Shown: one piece after another, positions 34,280 through 45,895 of the stretch
How the letters are laid out: each line of letters starts with the position of its first letter
Numbering within the stretch: the first letter of the stretch is position 1
DNA from: Blastomyces gilchristii SLH14081
Taxonomy: Eukaryota; Ascomycota; Eurotiomycetes; Onygenales; Ajellomycetaceae
NCBI RefSeq assembly: GCF_000003855.2
Contig: NW_003101647.1
Location: 139,744 to 203,743 of the forward strand
Direction of reading: 5' to 3'
Length of the DNA: 64,000 nt
Position numbers and translations under genes: made by a program
The notes under the pieces: model-generated
The model's input: the letters and a program-made list of their open reading frames with translations, nothing else
The model's database searches: none
What the model was told of the DNA's origin: nothing

Positions 34280-34412
34280 TGTTGTATATAATGCCATCTC
34301 CTCCCAGACCCTCTTATTCTTATTCTCACCCCCTTAGTATTTCGTTGAAATAGCTTACCTAGTTTGGCAATCAATATATTCTCTTTCTGCACTGAGATTC
34401 AAAGCCCTAACA
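34280..34412. mobile_element. LTR-like fragment A
   Basis: Starts TGTTGT and ends CCCTAACA. Its second half (CTTAGTATTTCG, then GAGATTC and AAGCCCTAACA) resembles fragment B about 90 bp downstream. Probably a decayed LTR; no target duplication found. Confidence 0.35.
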
Positions 34413-34502
34413 CTTTCTCGACCTCAGCTCTCTGCAAAGATTCTGATAAATTAGATCAGTAATTCAATCAGGCCGGACACTGTAAGATTCAATGAGGGCT
34501 AT

Positions 34503-34606
34503 TGTTAGAATCTGAAAGGTGGCTGTTTATATAGTGTCACTACCTTAGTATTCGCTTATCTAGTTGACAATGAGATTCTATTCTTTCTAGCTTCGAAGCC
34601 CTAACA
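34503..34606. mobile_element. LTR-like fragment B
   Basis: 104 bp beginning TGTTAG and ending CTAACA, the inverted TG...CA ends of an LTR. Internal words CTTAGTATTCGCTTATCTAG and GAAGCCCTAACA are shared with fragment A. Probably a short solo LTR or the end of a larger decayed element. Confidence 0.4.
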
Positions 34607-34682
34607 GTTTTAGATTCCAAGTCATGGCAATGAAAGTCAAAAAACCCCTAAAACTTACAGCAGTGATAATACTAGAGTGGAA

Positions 34683-34785
34683 GTAAGGTTAGAACAGGTG
34701 AAAGATTAGAACAGAGTGTGAGGTTAGAGCAGGTGTAATAGTAGAGCACCTGTTCCAATCTTTCACTTGCTCTATCTAACCTTAC
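34683..34785. repeat. imperfect inverted repeat
   Basis: The arm beginning GTAAGGTTAGA at 34683 is matched, inverted, by the arm ending TCTAACCTTAC at 34785. Both contain AGGTGAAAGATT-type or AAGTGAAAGATT-type words. Arms are about 40 bp with several mismatches and a spacer of about 20 bp. Could be a terminal structure of a transposon. Confidence 0.5.
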
Positions 34786-34855
34786 ACCTTGCTCTCAACT
34801 TACCCCGGCTGTAAGTCTGGGAGTAGAGGTTTCTTATTATGTATTTGCGACGTAG

Positions 34856-35011
34856 ATTCGGGCACCGACATGGAGGTCGGAGGAAGATGCGGCGCAGATC
34901 GCTCCGGAGCAGCTCAAGCGATACAAGGAGAATTTGAACGTCGAACGTGCATGCAGCGGCTCTCAGACGAGGAAGATCATCGCGATCAAAAAGCAGCCGC
35001 GACAACAGTAA
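34856..35011 (+). other. CpG-rich coding-like island, 51-codon exon
   Basis: Amid CpG-poor DNA this stretch is CpG-rich and, in one frame, reads as a soluble charged protein: SEEDAAQIAPEQLKRYKENL, then RACSGSQTRKIIAIKKQP, stopping at 35011. It is preceded by CGTAG, a possible splice acceptor at 34855. No start codon lies in this frame nearby. It could be a last exon or a recent insertion. I do not recognise the family. Confidence 0.35.
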
Positions 35012-35289
35012 AGGACAACAGCCTATAATCTATAATCGGCAAAGAGTGACTGAGCTTTGGTGTACTTATGTCTAGTTAATTTCCTTTATCCCAAAGTCCT
35101 GTGTGAAGGATAAAAATTAGAATAATTGATAGAGCTGACCAGTGAGATTATATGACTATTTCAACTGTTGCTCTCGATAAAAATCCATTCTACTTTACAA
35201 GAGACTTCTAAACTAATCCAAATCCCAACGCACGGGTTCAAGCAGGGGTATATGTAAAATCAGAGAGAAAGAAGAGACTGGGGAAAAAA

Positions 35290-36230
35290 GAGAATAAAAG
35301 AATATTGAATACATTACTTCAACTTCGTCACCTCACGCAGCAGTTCACCTTCTTCATCGCGCTCCAAGTATTGCCACAAGTCTTTGATCACAAGAGGTAT
35401 CTGCAAATCATCATTCTCTCAATGAGCCTTCCAGCAAGTTGTGGCACAGCCTGTGATACACTGCACCCGCATCATCAATCCATCAATGATGAGACACTTC
35501 TTTTGTTCATTTTGTTCAATGTCAATATACTTAATGCCATTCAGCATCAATAATGGCAGGATGATATCCAAGCTGCTCCTTGCTCATCCAGAGAAATTCA
35601 AGCACAGTGGTGACAAATCACTGTCCCTCTTTATTGATGTCAAAGTGCGCAGATGCAATCGCACCTAATTGATTGAATTCCTATAACTGCATAAGAGATC
35701 AGCAGAGTGTGAAGTCAAGAACAAAACAACAAGTCTCCTGACACAAAAGTACTTCTCTTGCATATCTTCCCAGATCAAGACCTGTCAATGAAGGTTTATC
35801 ATATCCGCAGTTGTTCTTCAGTTCTTCTGGTATAAGAATCTGCTGCTAGTGATACTTAACAGCTTTATCAGCAGCTAGATCATTCACAATGCTGATATTG
35901 AGCTTACTTTTCACTGTGGAGCCTAATAGAGGTCGATGAGGCTATACCAATAACCTTCATTGAATGTTGAAGGTCGGAAACAACTCCTCAGCATAGCCTG
36001 TGAACAGAGTTTATCATTTTGGGTAAGCTATTTCAAGACATCTTGCTCATTTGCATCCTCAGGCCATTCCTTCCAGCCATCCTTCTTGTGGTATTGCGGA
36101 GTATCGCCCTGCGTGCAGTTCTTAAGAACTGTATCAGCAATGTGCTCAAGATCTGTCACCTCTCCAAAGAAGGCTTTGTAGAACCCAGGGATATCAATGA
36201 ACTATCTGTCCTATATCCTGTTTTAGCACA
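35290..36230 (-). pseudogene. FunK1-type fungal protein kinase relic (N-terminal part)
   Basis: The minus strand, read through several stops, gives DIPGFYKAFFGEVTD, GDTPQYHKKDGWKEWPEDA, IKYIDIEQNEQKKCLIIDGL, ATTCWKAH, then IPLVIKDLWQYLERDEEGEL and LLREVTK. This is the signature upstream half of FunK1 (Pkinase_fungal) kinases: the GWKEWPE box, the (R)YI-IE-NGQ box, TCWKAH and PLVIKDSWQY. In-frame TGA after TCWKAH, TGA/TAG at Trp and Arg positions, and Ser/Pro-to-Leu changes fit C:G-to-T:A mutation. The catalytic half (HRD, DFG) is missing; the reading is lost below about 35300, and an intron-like donor follows EVTKLK. Confidence 0.75.
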
Positions 36231-38320
36231 CGCCTCTCGAATAACGAGCTGTGACAGTATGCGGTAACTAGTCTTCATAACTGAAGTCTTCCTGCCGGAC
36301 ACATTTAAAGAGGGAAAAGATGTTCGAAGCCAGATCGCGATTGCCTATTTGAGAGGAAAGATTGAAAGCCGATTCTTGCAACGATCAAAGTGCCAAGAAA
36401 GCTTGATATATTGCCTTCTGACAAACTGAGTTAGGAATATCGACAGAACCATCATAGGAGGTTAGATGCGGGCTGTAAGAATGCTCTGCATCTTCAAGAA
36501 TATCTCATAGAGGATCTAGAGAGCTTATAAAAAGGTGTTTTGCAATGATATCGCAATCGATTTGAGTAAGATTCGCCATTTTCAGAACCTAGGGGCAGTT
36601 TAACTGCAAAGCGATGTTGCTTTGAAATATAACAAGATTAGCTATTCAACTAACTGGTGGTTACATACTAACACAGGTTATAACGCCACCAAGGACCCCC
36701 CCGTATAACCACGAGTTATTTAGTTAAACGTAATGAGAACAATATTTATTTGGAAATAATACACTGTTCCCGAATCCATGCATTCTGCAGACTTGATAGC
36801 CTATTATTAATATCAGCCCAGCAAGCAATTGGGCTTGTCTGAAAGCTCAAGTCCCACTCCCATATCAATATCCATGCGCTAACCGGCCTGATAATAAAGC
36901 TCCCGGCTTTCAAGAAGGACGAAAAGCGGTGAGACAGAGCCAATGAAGCTCTCCACTGCTTGGTTGGAGATCTCTCGATGACTCGATTATTGGAGCTGCC
37001 ATAGCCTATAGTTCCTCTGGAGTTGTTAGGGCTTGACGTATTTATATAGTTATAGGTCCTGGGCGGTGACAACTAGGCTTGTGTGGGTGTGGGGGGAACC
37101 ATCATTCTCATCTCGAGACGCGAGACTTGGACAACAGCTTCGTGGCCGTCTTCAACGTTCTCAAAACAGCCATATCGCTAGGATGAATTGCACTTAATAT
37201 AGGGAGTATATATCTCGCGCAAACATCTCCCCCTCCACTGACTAATATAGTTTAACTGCAGTCCGATTACCAACACAAGCGCAGCGGTTATCAACCATCG
37301 CCTTTCTTGCTTTTAGCTGGGCGGTTCGGTTGGGATAGCATGATCCAACGGCTCCAAGATTCCTTGCCGGCGAACCCACAGCTCAGAGTTCCTGGATGAG
37401 ATTTGTGGCATCCCGCGGTGCCTTTGAGTGGCGGATGGATGTGGGTACATTTCTAACTCCATTTTTCTAGTTTTCCCATATCTGGGTCGGTCCAGGGCGA
37501 ACATGGAACCGAACCGGTTCATCACGTACGTCAGTCGAAGCGTAGTAAGGATGAGTACGAGCCAGCGCACTGTAAAATAAAATAGATAAAGCCTTTTCTA
37601 TCTTTCGTAACTTAGTTGATTGTACTTCCTTTTTATTGAAAGTGAAAAGCAACAGCAAAAGCAAAAGTATTGATTGCCTGTTGTTGTACTACTCCCCCCT
37701 TTATCAAACCAGACAACGCATATCTTCTCGCATCTATACCAAGCATAGCCGTGTTGGAGACGAAGCAGCAACAACTACTCCTTGCTGCACAGGTCGTGGG
37801 ATATTTAATTTAATTCCCAAGTAAATTGTCTGGTTCTTGGATCTATCAGATCTCGTGGTATAATATGTGAGAACCTTTGCCTGCCAATCGCATATCTGAA
37901 TATCTCATCCTGCTCTCCTCTTCTTCCCCTCAACATGCTCCCCCAATTCCCCGACATGAATTCAATCCCCTTCTTTGATAAGTGCCTCCCCTCCTAAAAA
38001 AAGACACGAATAAGAAACTAACAACTCTTGTCTGATGGTCATCCGACAGACCAATCCGGGGGAGACGTTCTAGACCTGTCGTGCCGCGTGCTCCTTCACA
38101 GCTGCGATCCAGTCCGGTCCAGCCCCAGTCCAATCCAGTTTCAAAGAAAGTCAGGTCTGCTGGACGCCTTGCCTCTTCATCGTCGTAAGCAAAGCCTACA
38201 GTGCAGCTTTGCTCGAGGATCAGGGCCGGCGTAGATAGGTATCGCGAAAACACACAGGCGTATAAAAACAGGGACTGAAATACCCCCCCTCTTCCCCCCC
38301 CCGCCCTTCTTACTCCCATC
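36231..38320. other. accessory spacer, possible retroelement debris
   Basis: 36.2-36.7 kb is AT-rich and broken. 36746-37072 has a 108-residue minus-strand frame (Ser/Asn/Ile-rich) that resembles no family I know. TGTTAG occurs at 37022, a possible LTR end. 37.6-38.3 kb is the CT-rich leader of the FGGY kinase gene. No gene supported. Confidence 0.5.
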
Positions 38321-40360
38321 ATGACTTCACTCCCATATCGTCGCCCTTCGCGCCAGATGTCCAGGCAAGCTTCCATGGATCCCCGAAACGAGATCTCCCC
38401 GCAGATGGACCACTATATCGGCATCGATGTCGGCACCGGTAGCGCTAGGGCCTGCATTATCGATAACAAGGGCGACATTGTGGGCTTGGCTTCGGAAAAT
38501 ATTGGCTTGTGGCAACCACAACAGGGGTACTATGTAGGTCGTTTGATTCCTTTGTTAGATACCTCAGATCTATATTTACTTATATATATAATTCCCCCTT
38601 TTCCATGTTATTCTATATGTGTAATCGAATGCTAACAAAATTCATCCAGGAGCAATCTACAACTGATATCTGGCGCTGCATCTGTATCTCAGTGCAGCGC
38701 GCTATAAGCCAACACAATATCAACCCAGCCTCAATCCGCGGCATTGGTTTTGATGCCACCTGCTCTCTAGCAGTGTTTTCCCATGATGATGACGAACCCG
38801 TATCCGTCACAGGCCCCAACTTCGACACAGACCGCAATATCATTCTCTGGCTCGACCATCGCCCAGTCAAAGAGACTGAGAAAATCAATGCCACCGGTCA
38901 CAACCTGCTCCGCTATGTCGGGGGTAAGATGTCCATTGAAATGGAGATCCCCAAGGTACTGTGGCTCAAGAATAACATGCCAAAGGAGCTCTTCGACCGT
39001 TGTAAATTCTACGATTTGACGGACGCCTTGACACATCTAGCTACAGGCAACGAGAAGAGGAGCTTCTGTAGCGTTGTCTGTAAGCAGGGATATGTCCCTG
39101 TGGGCGTTGACGGAAGCGTCAAGGGGTGGCAACCTGATTTTCTGAATGAGATTGGTTTGGAGGAGTTGACTGAGGATAACTTCAAGCGCATTGGGGGTGT
39201 CAATGGCCAGGTTAGTTTGTATACCTCATCTCCAACGACTTAATAACATCTCCTACATGATATACTGAAATCAAAGATGTATAACTAATCGCACAATACA
39301 GAATGGAGAATACCTCTCTGCTGGAGAACTCGTCGGCACTCTCTGTGACAAAGCAGCCTCAGAGCTGGGCTTGCCCGCTGGAATCGCTGTAGGAAGCGGT
39401 GTCATTGACGCATATGCGGGCTGGATCGGCACCGTTGGTGCCAAAGTTCAGCTTGGGTCTGACCAGCTGAGCTCCGATGCAGCCAAAAACGATAGATCGC
39501 AAGCTTTTAGCCGCCTTGCTGCGGTTGCGGGCACATCAACCTGCCATCTCGCCATGTCACCAAACCCAGTCTTCGTCCCTGGTGTCTGGGGCCCGTACCG
39601 TGACACCATCATCCCAGGATTTTGGATGGCCGAAGGCGGCCAATCCGCCACAGGTGAACTGCTCAAACATGTCATCGAAACACATCCTGCCTTCAACCAA
39701 GCGCTCTCCGTCTCCGAATCCTATCACACAAACATCTACGATTATCTCAACGAGCATCTCAAGGAGATGGTCGCGGACAGCCAAGCACCCTCAATCTCCT
39801 ATCTGGGCCGCCACTTCTTCTTCTACGGCGACCTCTTTGGCAACCGCTCTCCAATCGCCGACCCCACCATGTCCGGCTCCGTCATCGGCCTCTCAAGCGA
39901 TAAATCCGTCAGCGGCCTCGCGCTGTACTACTACGCAACCCTCGAATTCATCGCGCTGCAAACAAAGCAAATCATCGAAACGATGAACAAAGCCGGCCAC
40001 AGCATCACCTCGATCTTCATGTCCGGCTCCCAATGCCAGAACGACATCCTGATGAAACTGATCGCGTCAGCGTGCGGGATGCCCGTGCTTATCCCCCGCT
40101 ACGTCCATGCCGCTGTGTGTCATGGGGCGGCGATGTTGGGCGCCAAAGCGGCCAGTGCAGATGAGAATGGCAAGACGGAGGATTTGTGGGATATCATGGA
40201 CCGGATGAGCAAGCCGGGGAAGATGGTGAAACCGAGCACGGATGAGTATGAGAAGAAGCTGCTGGAGGTGAAGTACAAGGTGTTTTTGGAGCAGTGTTAT
40301 AAGCAGCAAGAGTATAGAAAGGATGTGGATGCGGTTATTGAGGGGTGGGGGAAGAATTGA
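38321..40360 (+). CDS. FGGY-family carbohydrate kinase (YDR109C/D-ribulokinase type), 610 aa
   Basis: ATP-dependent pentulose kinase; human FGGY and its relatives phosphorylate D-ribulose, and yeast YDR109C is the fungal orthologue as I recall. Exons 38321-38533, 38650-39210 and 39302-40360, all phase 0. The N-terminal actin-like lobe starts YIGIDVGTGSARACIID (phosphate-1 loop). Conserved GIGFDATCSLAVF and LWLDHRP follow. The catalytic-base region is GSGVIDAYAGWIG. The C-terminal lobe has AGTSTCHLAMS, GFWMAEGGQSATGELLKHV and the adenosine motif IFMSGSQCQNDILMKLIA. Length is about that of fungal FGGY proteins. The N-terminal 29 residues are Arg/Ser-rich and not part of the fold; a start at the second or third Met is possible. 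Confidence 0.92.
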
Positions 40361-41426
40361 GTGGGTATTTCCATCAGGGGGAGTTTGATAGAGGTGGGTT
40401 TCTGAGTGGAGAAAGGAGGGGAACGGAAGAGTTAGTTGAAGTGACGGTGGTAAGTAATTTCAATTTTTAGACAGGATGCCCAATAGGGTCTTCCTCTTTT
40501 TCTTTCCATACACCCTTTATCCAGAATGATTCAAAAAGTTAATGGCTGTGGTCGATTTCCACACCTTTCATATATCTCCATTTTCATGCGCCTTGTGATG
40601 TCCTGTTTGGCTTTGTTTCTTTCTCCCCTCTTTCCGTCCCTTTCCATGCATGCATGCTACCTTGAGTCTCTTTTATATTGAAAGAAATCTAGAAAATAAC
40701 CCCTTCAATCGAAGAAGACAGAGGGGCTAGATCGTTAATAACTACTGCTTTACTATAATACTATAATACAGAAAGCAAGTTTGCTGATAGATATTCATTG
40801 CCAAAGCCAATTCATTCTAATGGCAGAGCCGTCAATGAAATGGAGCCAAAATAAAACCAATAGGAAAATACATAAGTATATATTTCATATTCACTCCCTC
40901 TTCCTTTCCTTCTCCTGTCTCCCTTGCTACCACTCCACGTCTCATGCCAGGATTGTTTTTAATTTATGAAGCTAGAACCAAACAAGAAAAAGGGGGGAAA
41001 ACGGCCGGGATAGGGTATACAGATGATGACCAGGAAAAAAACAGCCGCAACACAGGAGAGAATCAGAACCTCATGTATGTGATACATACGTGTACAGAAG
41101 CAACAGAGACAACAGACGTGAAAAGCTGAAAAAAAAAAAAAAAAAAAAAAAGAGCAAGCAGGCCCCAAGGTATCAGGAGATGACGTAGATACAATATTTC
41201 AGCTATCAAAACGATGCCCAATAACTGTATCACTCGCAAGATCCATGACTGTCATAACATGGCACAATCGCCGCATATTAATAATAATAAAATAAATCAC
41301 ACCTTTACCTACCCATTTCAGTCATTAACCCAAAATCTTCTACCTCCCCATATTCCTAGTCGGTAAAAGCCAGTCATCAGAGCCCCTTTCGAGAAAGACA
41401 GAGGCGAATCTTGAAGGATAGCATCG
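40361..41426. other. convergent intergenic region
   Basis: About 1.07 kb between FGGY kinase and antiporter 3' ends. Contains a 23-A tract at about 41129-41151 and (TAA)n at about 41279-41293. No gene seen. Confidence 0.65.
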
Positions 41427-44400
41427 TTAATAAGCCCTTCCTCCCTTCCCCCTGCCCACCGTCCGAAACACAGCACTCTGCCCCATTGCCAAGCTATCAA
41501 CGGGATCAACGCGCATGGCGTTTATATCGTTAAAGGCAGAGAGATAGAAGCCGGCAATCACAAACAGGTATGTGAGGACCAGGATGGAACCTTTGAAGTA
41601 GTTACTCTTTCCCTCGCCGTACATGTATGATAGAAGGAAGACGCAGAGGATGACGGTGATCATGTCCCATTGCGGGAATATGAGACTGTGTTTAAATAAC
41701 AAAGGGGGTTAGTGCTTTTGTCTCACCTTAAGAAAAAAATACCGCCAAGTGAATGGATAGAACGTACTTGAAAGAGTGCTGTAGGAGCTCCTTTGGGTCT
41801 ATGAATTGGGCGTATATGGCGCTGAATAACACCACTGCGGGTATCTGCAGAAGGCACACTTGGAGGGCATATGCGGAACCGATCTCCATCGATAGAGCTA
41901 TGTTTCCGTTCATGGCGAATGATATGGCATTCTTTTGACAAAGATATTAGAGGTTTTTGCTTCTCCACTCCATTTCAACACAAATACCATAGAAAAAAAT
42001 AGAAAGAGAAAGAGAATCACATACCAAGAACTCCGTAGTATTCGGGACCAGCGCAAAGAGTGTAATACCCAGAAATTTCTCATCGATATCAAAGTTGTCC
42101 AGCACACTATCAACTGTATTTACCAATATCTCAGCGATGACCGCGTATAGCAACGTGGCGCCTAGAAGAATGACAGAGCTCTTCAACTTGCTCCAATTTG
42201 GCGCGTCGTGGCCACCCACAGAAACGTGTGCTTCAGCAAACAGCCCGGCTTCCTCCCCATCTTCAGGGACGAGTACGCCGGATCCGCCAACGGGTTTGTT
42301 CAGGGCATGCTCAGAGGTGTGAGAGACAATTGGTGGTCTTCTTGGTCGGGCTGAAACATCATGGACTGCCACAGCAGCGGCAGTGGCAGCTACCTCCGCG
42401 ACCTTACGGACAAAGATTTCATTCTGTTCTTCCGATAGGCCAGGTAGGGACATGGTTGCACCTATGGTATCATGGTTCTTGGGAGGAATACAGCGAGGAG
42501 TAATATTTTCGTTTCCGGATTGGTTTGGACGTTGCTCCGAATTACCCTCGTTCGATCTCGGTGCCAGGCCAACATATTTCAATGACTGACCCAGAATGCG
42601 AGTGTACAGCGGAGAATCTCGAACAGATCCCCTTCGATGATGAGTACTTCCATGACCTTCCTGTTGCCCGTTAGCGGACGTAGGCTGTTTGGACTTTCCG
42701 ATGGAGCCACTGGATTCTTGTGGCACGAGATGTGGGGTATGTGGGTGCGTTGCCATGTGTAGAGCCTTTTTCTCCTCGGGCTCGCTAGCCCAGATAACAG
42801 CAGCATGGGTCCTCAAAGTAAACCAGAGCCCGATTACGTAGGACAAGAAAAGCAGAACGGCAGCAAACCAGGAGTACGGCTGCACAGCCTGAAGGAAAAA
42901 TTTGTCATGGATCTCAGGTATTTCTGAGAAGTAGCACCGGCGGCAGTCCCTTTCTCCCCCCAAGCCAGTAGTGGTACAGGACATGCACTTTAATTCATGC
43001 TATTCATAAAATGGGTAAGCGCTAAGCAATGGTGGAATGCGCGACGTGGCAGTGGAAAAGAAATACTTACAGTCCCATAAACTTGATAAAAAAGGGTAGG
43101 GCCAAATGCAGCGATAACAGCGAATAGTAGCATTGTCGACGTAACTCCGGCAGATTTAACATTGAACCGTTGGGTTTTGCGTCTAATGGCACCAAAACAC
43201 ATTGACAGTCCAGGAAGAAAGAGGATACCCGTGAAAATACTCCCAATAATACTCCCTTCCACGAGCTGGGCTTTGCCTTCTGTCAGAGCAATGCAATAAA
43301 GATATACCTCGACCACAGTCGAAAAGAAGGCATTCACAGCAGCACCTAATCCCATTGATGATTGAGCTGAAATGGATGCAACAGCTTGCCCGATGAAATA
43401 TGCCAGAGGGATGATGGAGACTAGGGCCAACGAAAATATCAAGCCCGGATGAGTTATCCCTGATTTTACGTTCAGCATCCTGTGCAGAACGTAATAATCT
43501 AGAATAGTGAACAGGACGATGGCAAGAAGGTTAATGAAGAAGATATTGGTTCCATCAATGGTATATTTCCAATACTTATAGCCGGCGGCGCGGTAGGTAC
43601 AAAGTAATATCGAAGAAGAGGGTCGAGATGGAGACCGAGTGTAGGTTGAATCTGAATGGAATGAGAGTGCTAGAGGGTGGCGTCGAAGATGGTAGAATAA
43701 AATGAGAGTGACTCTGCCCATAGGGATCCAGAAAACCATCATCCAGCAGACAAGGGACACAAGAAGCATCAACGGACCGACCACGAAGTAGAACCAAGTA
43801 TAAAATATGACTCTTCCAACAGTCCACTCTCCGCGACCGAAAAAGCGCCTTTTGTTCCTTGAAGAACTTTCATCCTGGGATCCTCTCCCTGTCCTTCCCA
43901 GGAGGCTATCATGTTCACTAGCTGAGTCAAGGCTGTTTCTGCGGCGTCCTACCAAAGATCTGCCAGGAACGGGGCCAAAGAAAAGTCTTCCATGTTCAAG
44001 GTCACCGCTCTGCCATTGCTCATACTCGCTGATACTCCGACCTTCACCTTCATCTTCGTCTGCGTAGTTCTCATCGGATTCGAGTCGGACAAAGGATCCA
44101 AAGGGGTAGAGAAGATAAAGAGACAGGTGGGAAAACACTTTCCCATAAGCCCGAGCATCAGGCGAAAAACCAAAGAGGAAGCAGGCGGCGGCGCCAAGAA
44201 GGCTAGCCAGTGCCAGCCACCAACCGAAAATGATGGACCATAGAAAATTGGTCAGGGAGAGCCAATTGCTAACTCGCTCTCCAGGCACTGAATGGATATC
44301 TCCCTCTGCAGTCTTTTCAACAGACCGGAACTTTTTGTAAAGAGCAGGTTTCCAAATCCTTATACCAAACGGATGGGTCTCATTGATGGCTTGTTGACGG

Positions 44401-45111
44401 TCCTTGAGCGTGAAGCTTTCCGCATCACTCACATCGCTACGAGAATCGTCATCACCGTCAACGCTCATGTTGAGCGCAGAGTGTTCTCCCCGACCACCTA
44501 GGCGTCCACTGGATTCAGCCGGTGATATATCATCGGAACCTTCATCCCTCGAATCAACACGCTGGAGAACAGATTGCTGTATATGAGGACCCCTTCGACG
44601 TAGTGACGCAGTCGACCTCCCGGAGGCGTGTCTATAAAGGGCATTGTCTTCCTCATATTCCCTTGGGTCATCATCTACCGAAAATTCCTGGCCTCTATAT
44701 GGTTTGGTAGAGGTTCTGCGTAGGGTTGGGGGCTTTTTGGGTGTTCGATCCGACGATTGCGCCGCGGTGGGAGGAGCTCGGATAGGCTCGTATGTCGTTA
44801 GAGGGGTCTCTTCAGGACGAGATTCGAGACCACTAGTATCTTGCGAGTCGATTGTCCCTGAGAGTATCTTAGCTATTGAAATGAAGTTTTTTTAAGTATA
44901 TTAATAATTTCTGAACAGTTTTCTAACCATAGGTTGTCCTGGACTGCGGTTCCACCGGCCTAGCGCCTCCCCGCGGGGTAGCTGGTGACGCCTGAGAAGC
45001 TTGCCTTATTGGGATAATGGGAATACTCGTTGACGACGTTGACGACGATGACGACGAGGTTGGCGTAGACCGTGGCTGATCCTGAGGACCTTGGCCATCG
45101 GGGGACGCCAT
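41427..45111 (-). CDS. VNX1: VNX1-type vacuolar cation/H+ antiporter (sodium/calcium exchanger superfamily), 1127 aa
   Basis: Multi-span CaCA-type antiporter; yeast Vnx1 exchanges Na+/K+ for H+ at the vacuole, and fungal relatives may carry Ca2+. Five exons close in frame: 45111-44928, 44872-43071, 42999-42025, 41931-41768, 41685-41427 (phases 1, 0, 0, 2). A Ser/Arg-rich cytosolic N-terminus of about 250 residues precedes the first membrane spans (LSLTNFLWSIIFGWWLALAS). First exchanger repeat: AAVNAFFSTVVEVYLYCIAL, LVEGSIIGSIFTGILFLPG. Second repeat: ALVPNTTEFLNAISFAMNGN, IALSMEIGSAYALQVCLLQI, spanning the exon 3/4 join. The central loop holds a Cys-rich CMSCTTTG...CRRCYF motif and a long hydrophilic segment. 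The intermediate ATG at 44468 is internal; the upstream exon joins cleanly to it. Confidence 0.9.
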
Positions 45112-45895
45112 GGTGTTGAAAAGATGGAGCGAGAATCACCGGTCTGTTTTGGGGCAATTGGGAGAGCTCTGGCAGCGCAGGAAAGGGCTTTTCCAAGAGT
45201 GATTGCGGCGAAACTTCATATCAGGGTGAAAGTGAACTATCGATGAACAATATATTACTCTAGCTTATTTTTGTAGCAGTGAATAATCAAAGCTGAGATA
45301 TAACATGGGCTAGCTAAAGCTCTTAAAACGAAGCTATCTGGGTGTAGTCCGGGGGTTTAACCAGTCCGGCAGGAACGGAGGCCACAAACCTCCTCACCAG
45401 CACAGGAGGAAGATTGCTGGTGATCTAGTTAGCAGCGGAATCGGCGGAGATATCAGACCAAGTCCGTTGGCTGCTGGTCAAGTCATCTGCAGTTGTTGAC
45501 TTGATTCAAGATGTAAATAAGAGAGCTTAAAACAGAGCCGCCTGACCGCTGCCAAACACAGCAAACGCAGCAAACAGGGCAAAACGCGATGATGACTAAC
45601 ACGCTAACTGTTTAACCCCAAAGCTTCAGTCGCCTTCGCAGCAATGAGAACAGAGAGAAACAAACGGCAGACAGTGACGATACACCATAGCTACCTAATA
45701 GCTAGGAGCCATCATCCTATTCTGCTTCCATACATATCTGTTCGTCCGATACCAGTTCAAACCCCTCACCACAGCTGGGTTTCCGTATCCCTCCTATTGC
45801 CACGTTAATCTACCGAAATCCCCATCAGGAGCAATCCAAACCCGCAACCTCTCTACTTCCAATTCCCGCCTCCAACCCTAGATCCATACACAACC
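45112..45895. promoter_or_regulatory. divergent promoter of the antiporter and RPT6 genes
   Basis: 784 bp between divergent starts. Normal composition, with a CT-rich leader before RPT6. I looked for a PACE/Rpn4 box (GGTGGCAAA) and found no good match. No gene seen. Confidence 0.6.

Larger units (their letters stand above)
33200..34500. repeat. CpG-poor mutated repeat region
   Basis: AT-rich with few CpG and many TpG/CpA, like the blocks at 10-11 and 15 kb. It contains the DUF3435-like fragment and LTR-like fragments listed separately. Confidence 0.6.

Noticed and set aside
36746..37072. 108-residue frame as a retrotransposon polyprotein piece
   Set aside because: No RT, integrase or protease motif could be matched; left as unassigned debris.
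38321..45111. Secondary-metabolite cluster around the sugar kinase and antiporter
   Set aside because: No polyketide synthase, peptide synthetase, P450, methyltransferase or cluster regulator is present.
45112..45895. Proteasome-associated control element (PACE) upstream of RPT6
   Set aside because: The nearest word, ATTGCCACG, differs at two positions from the inverted consensus.
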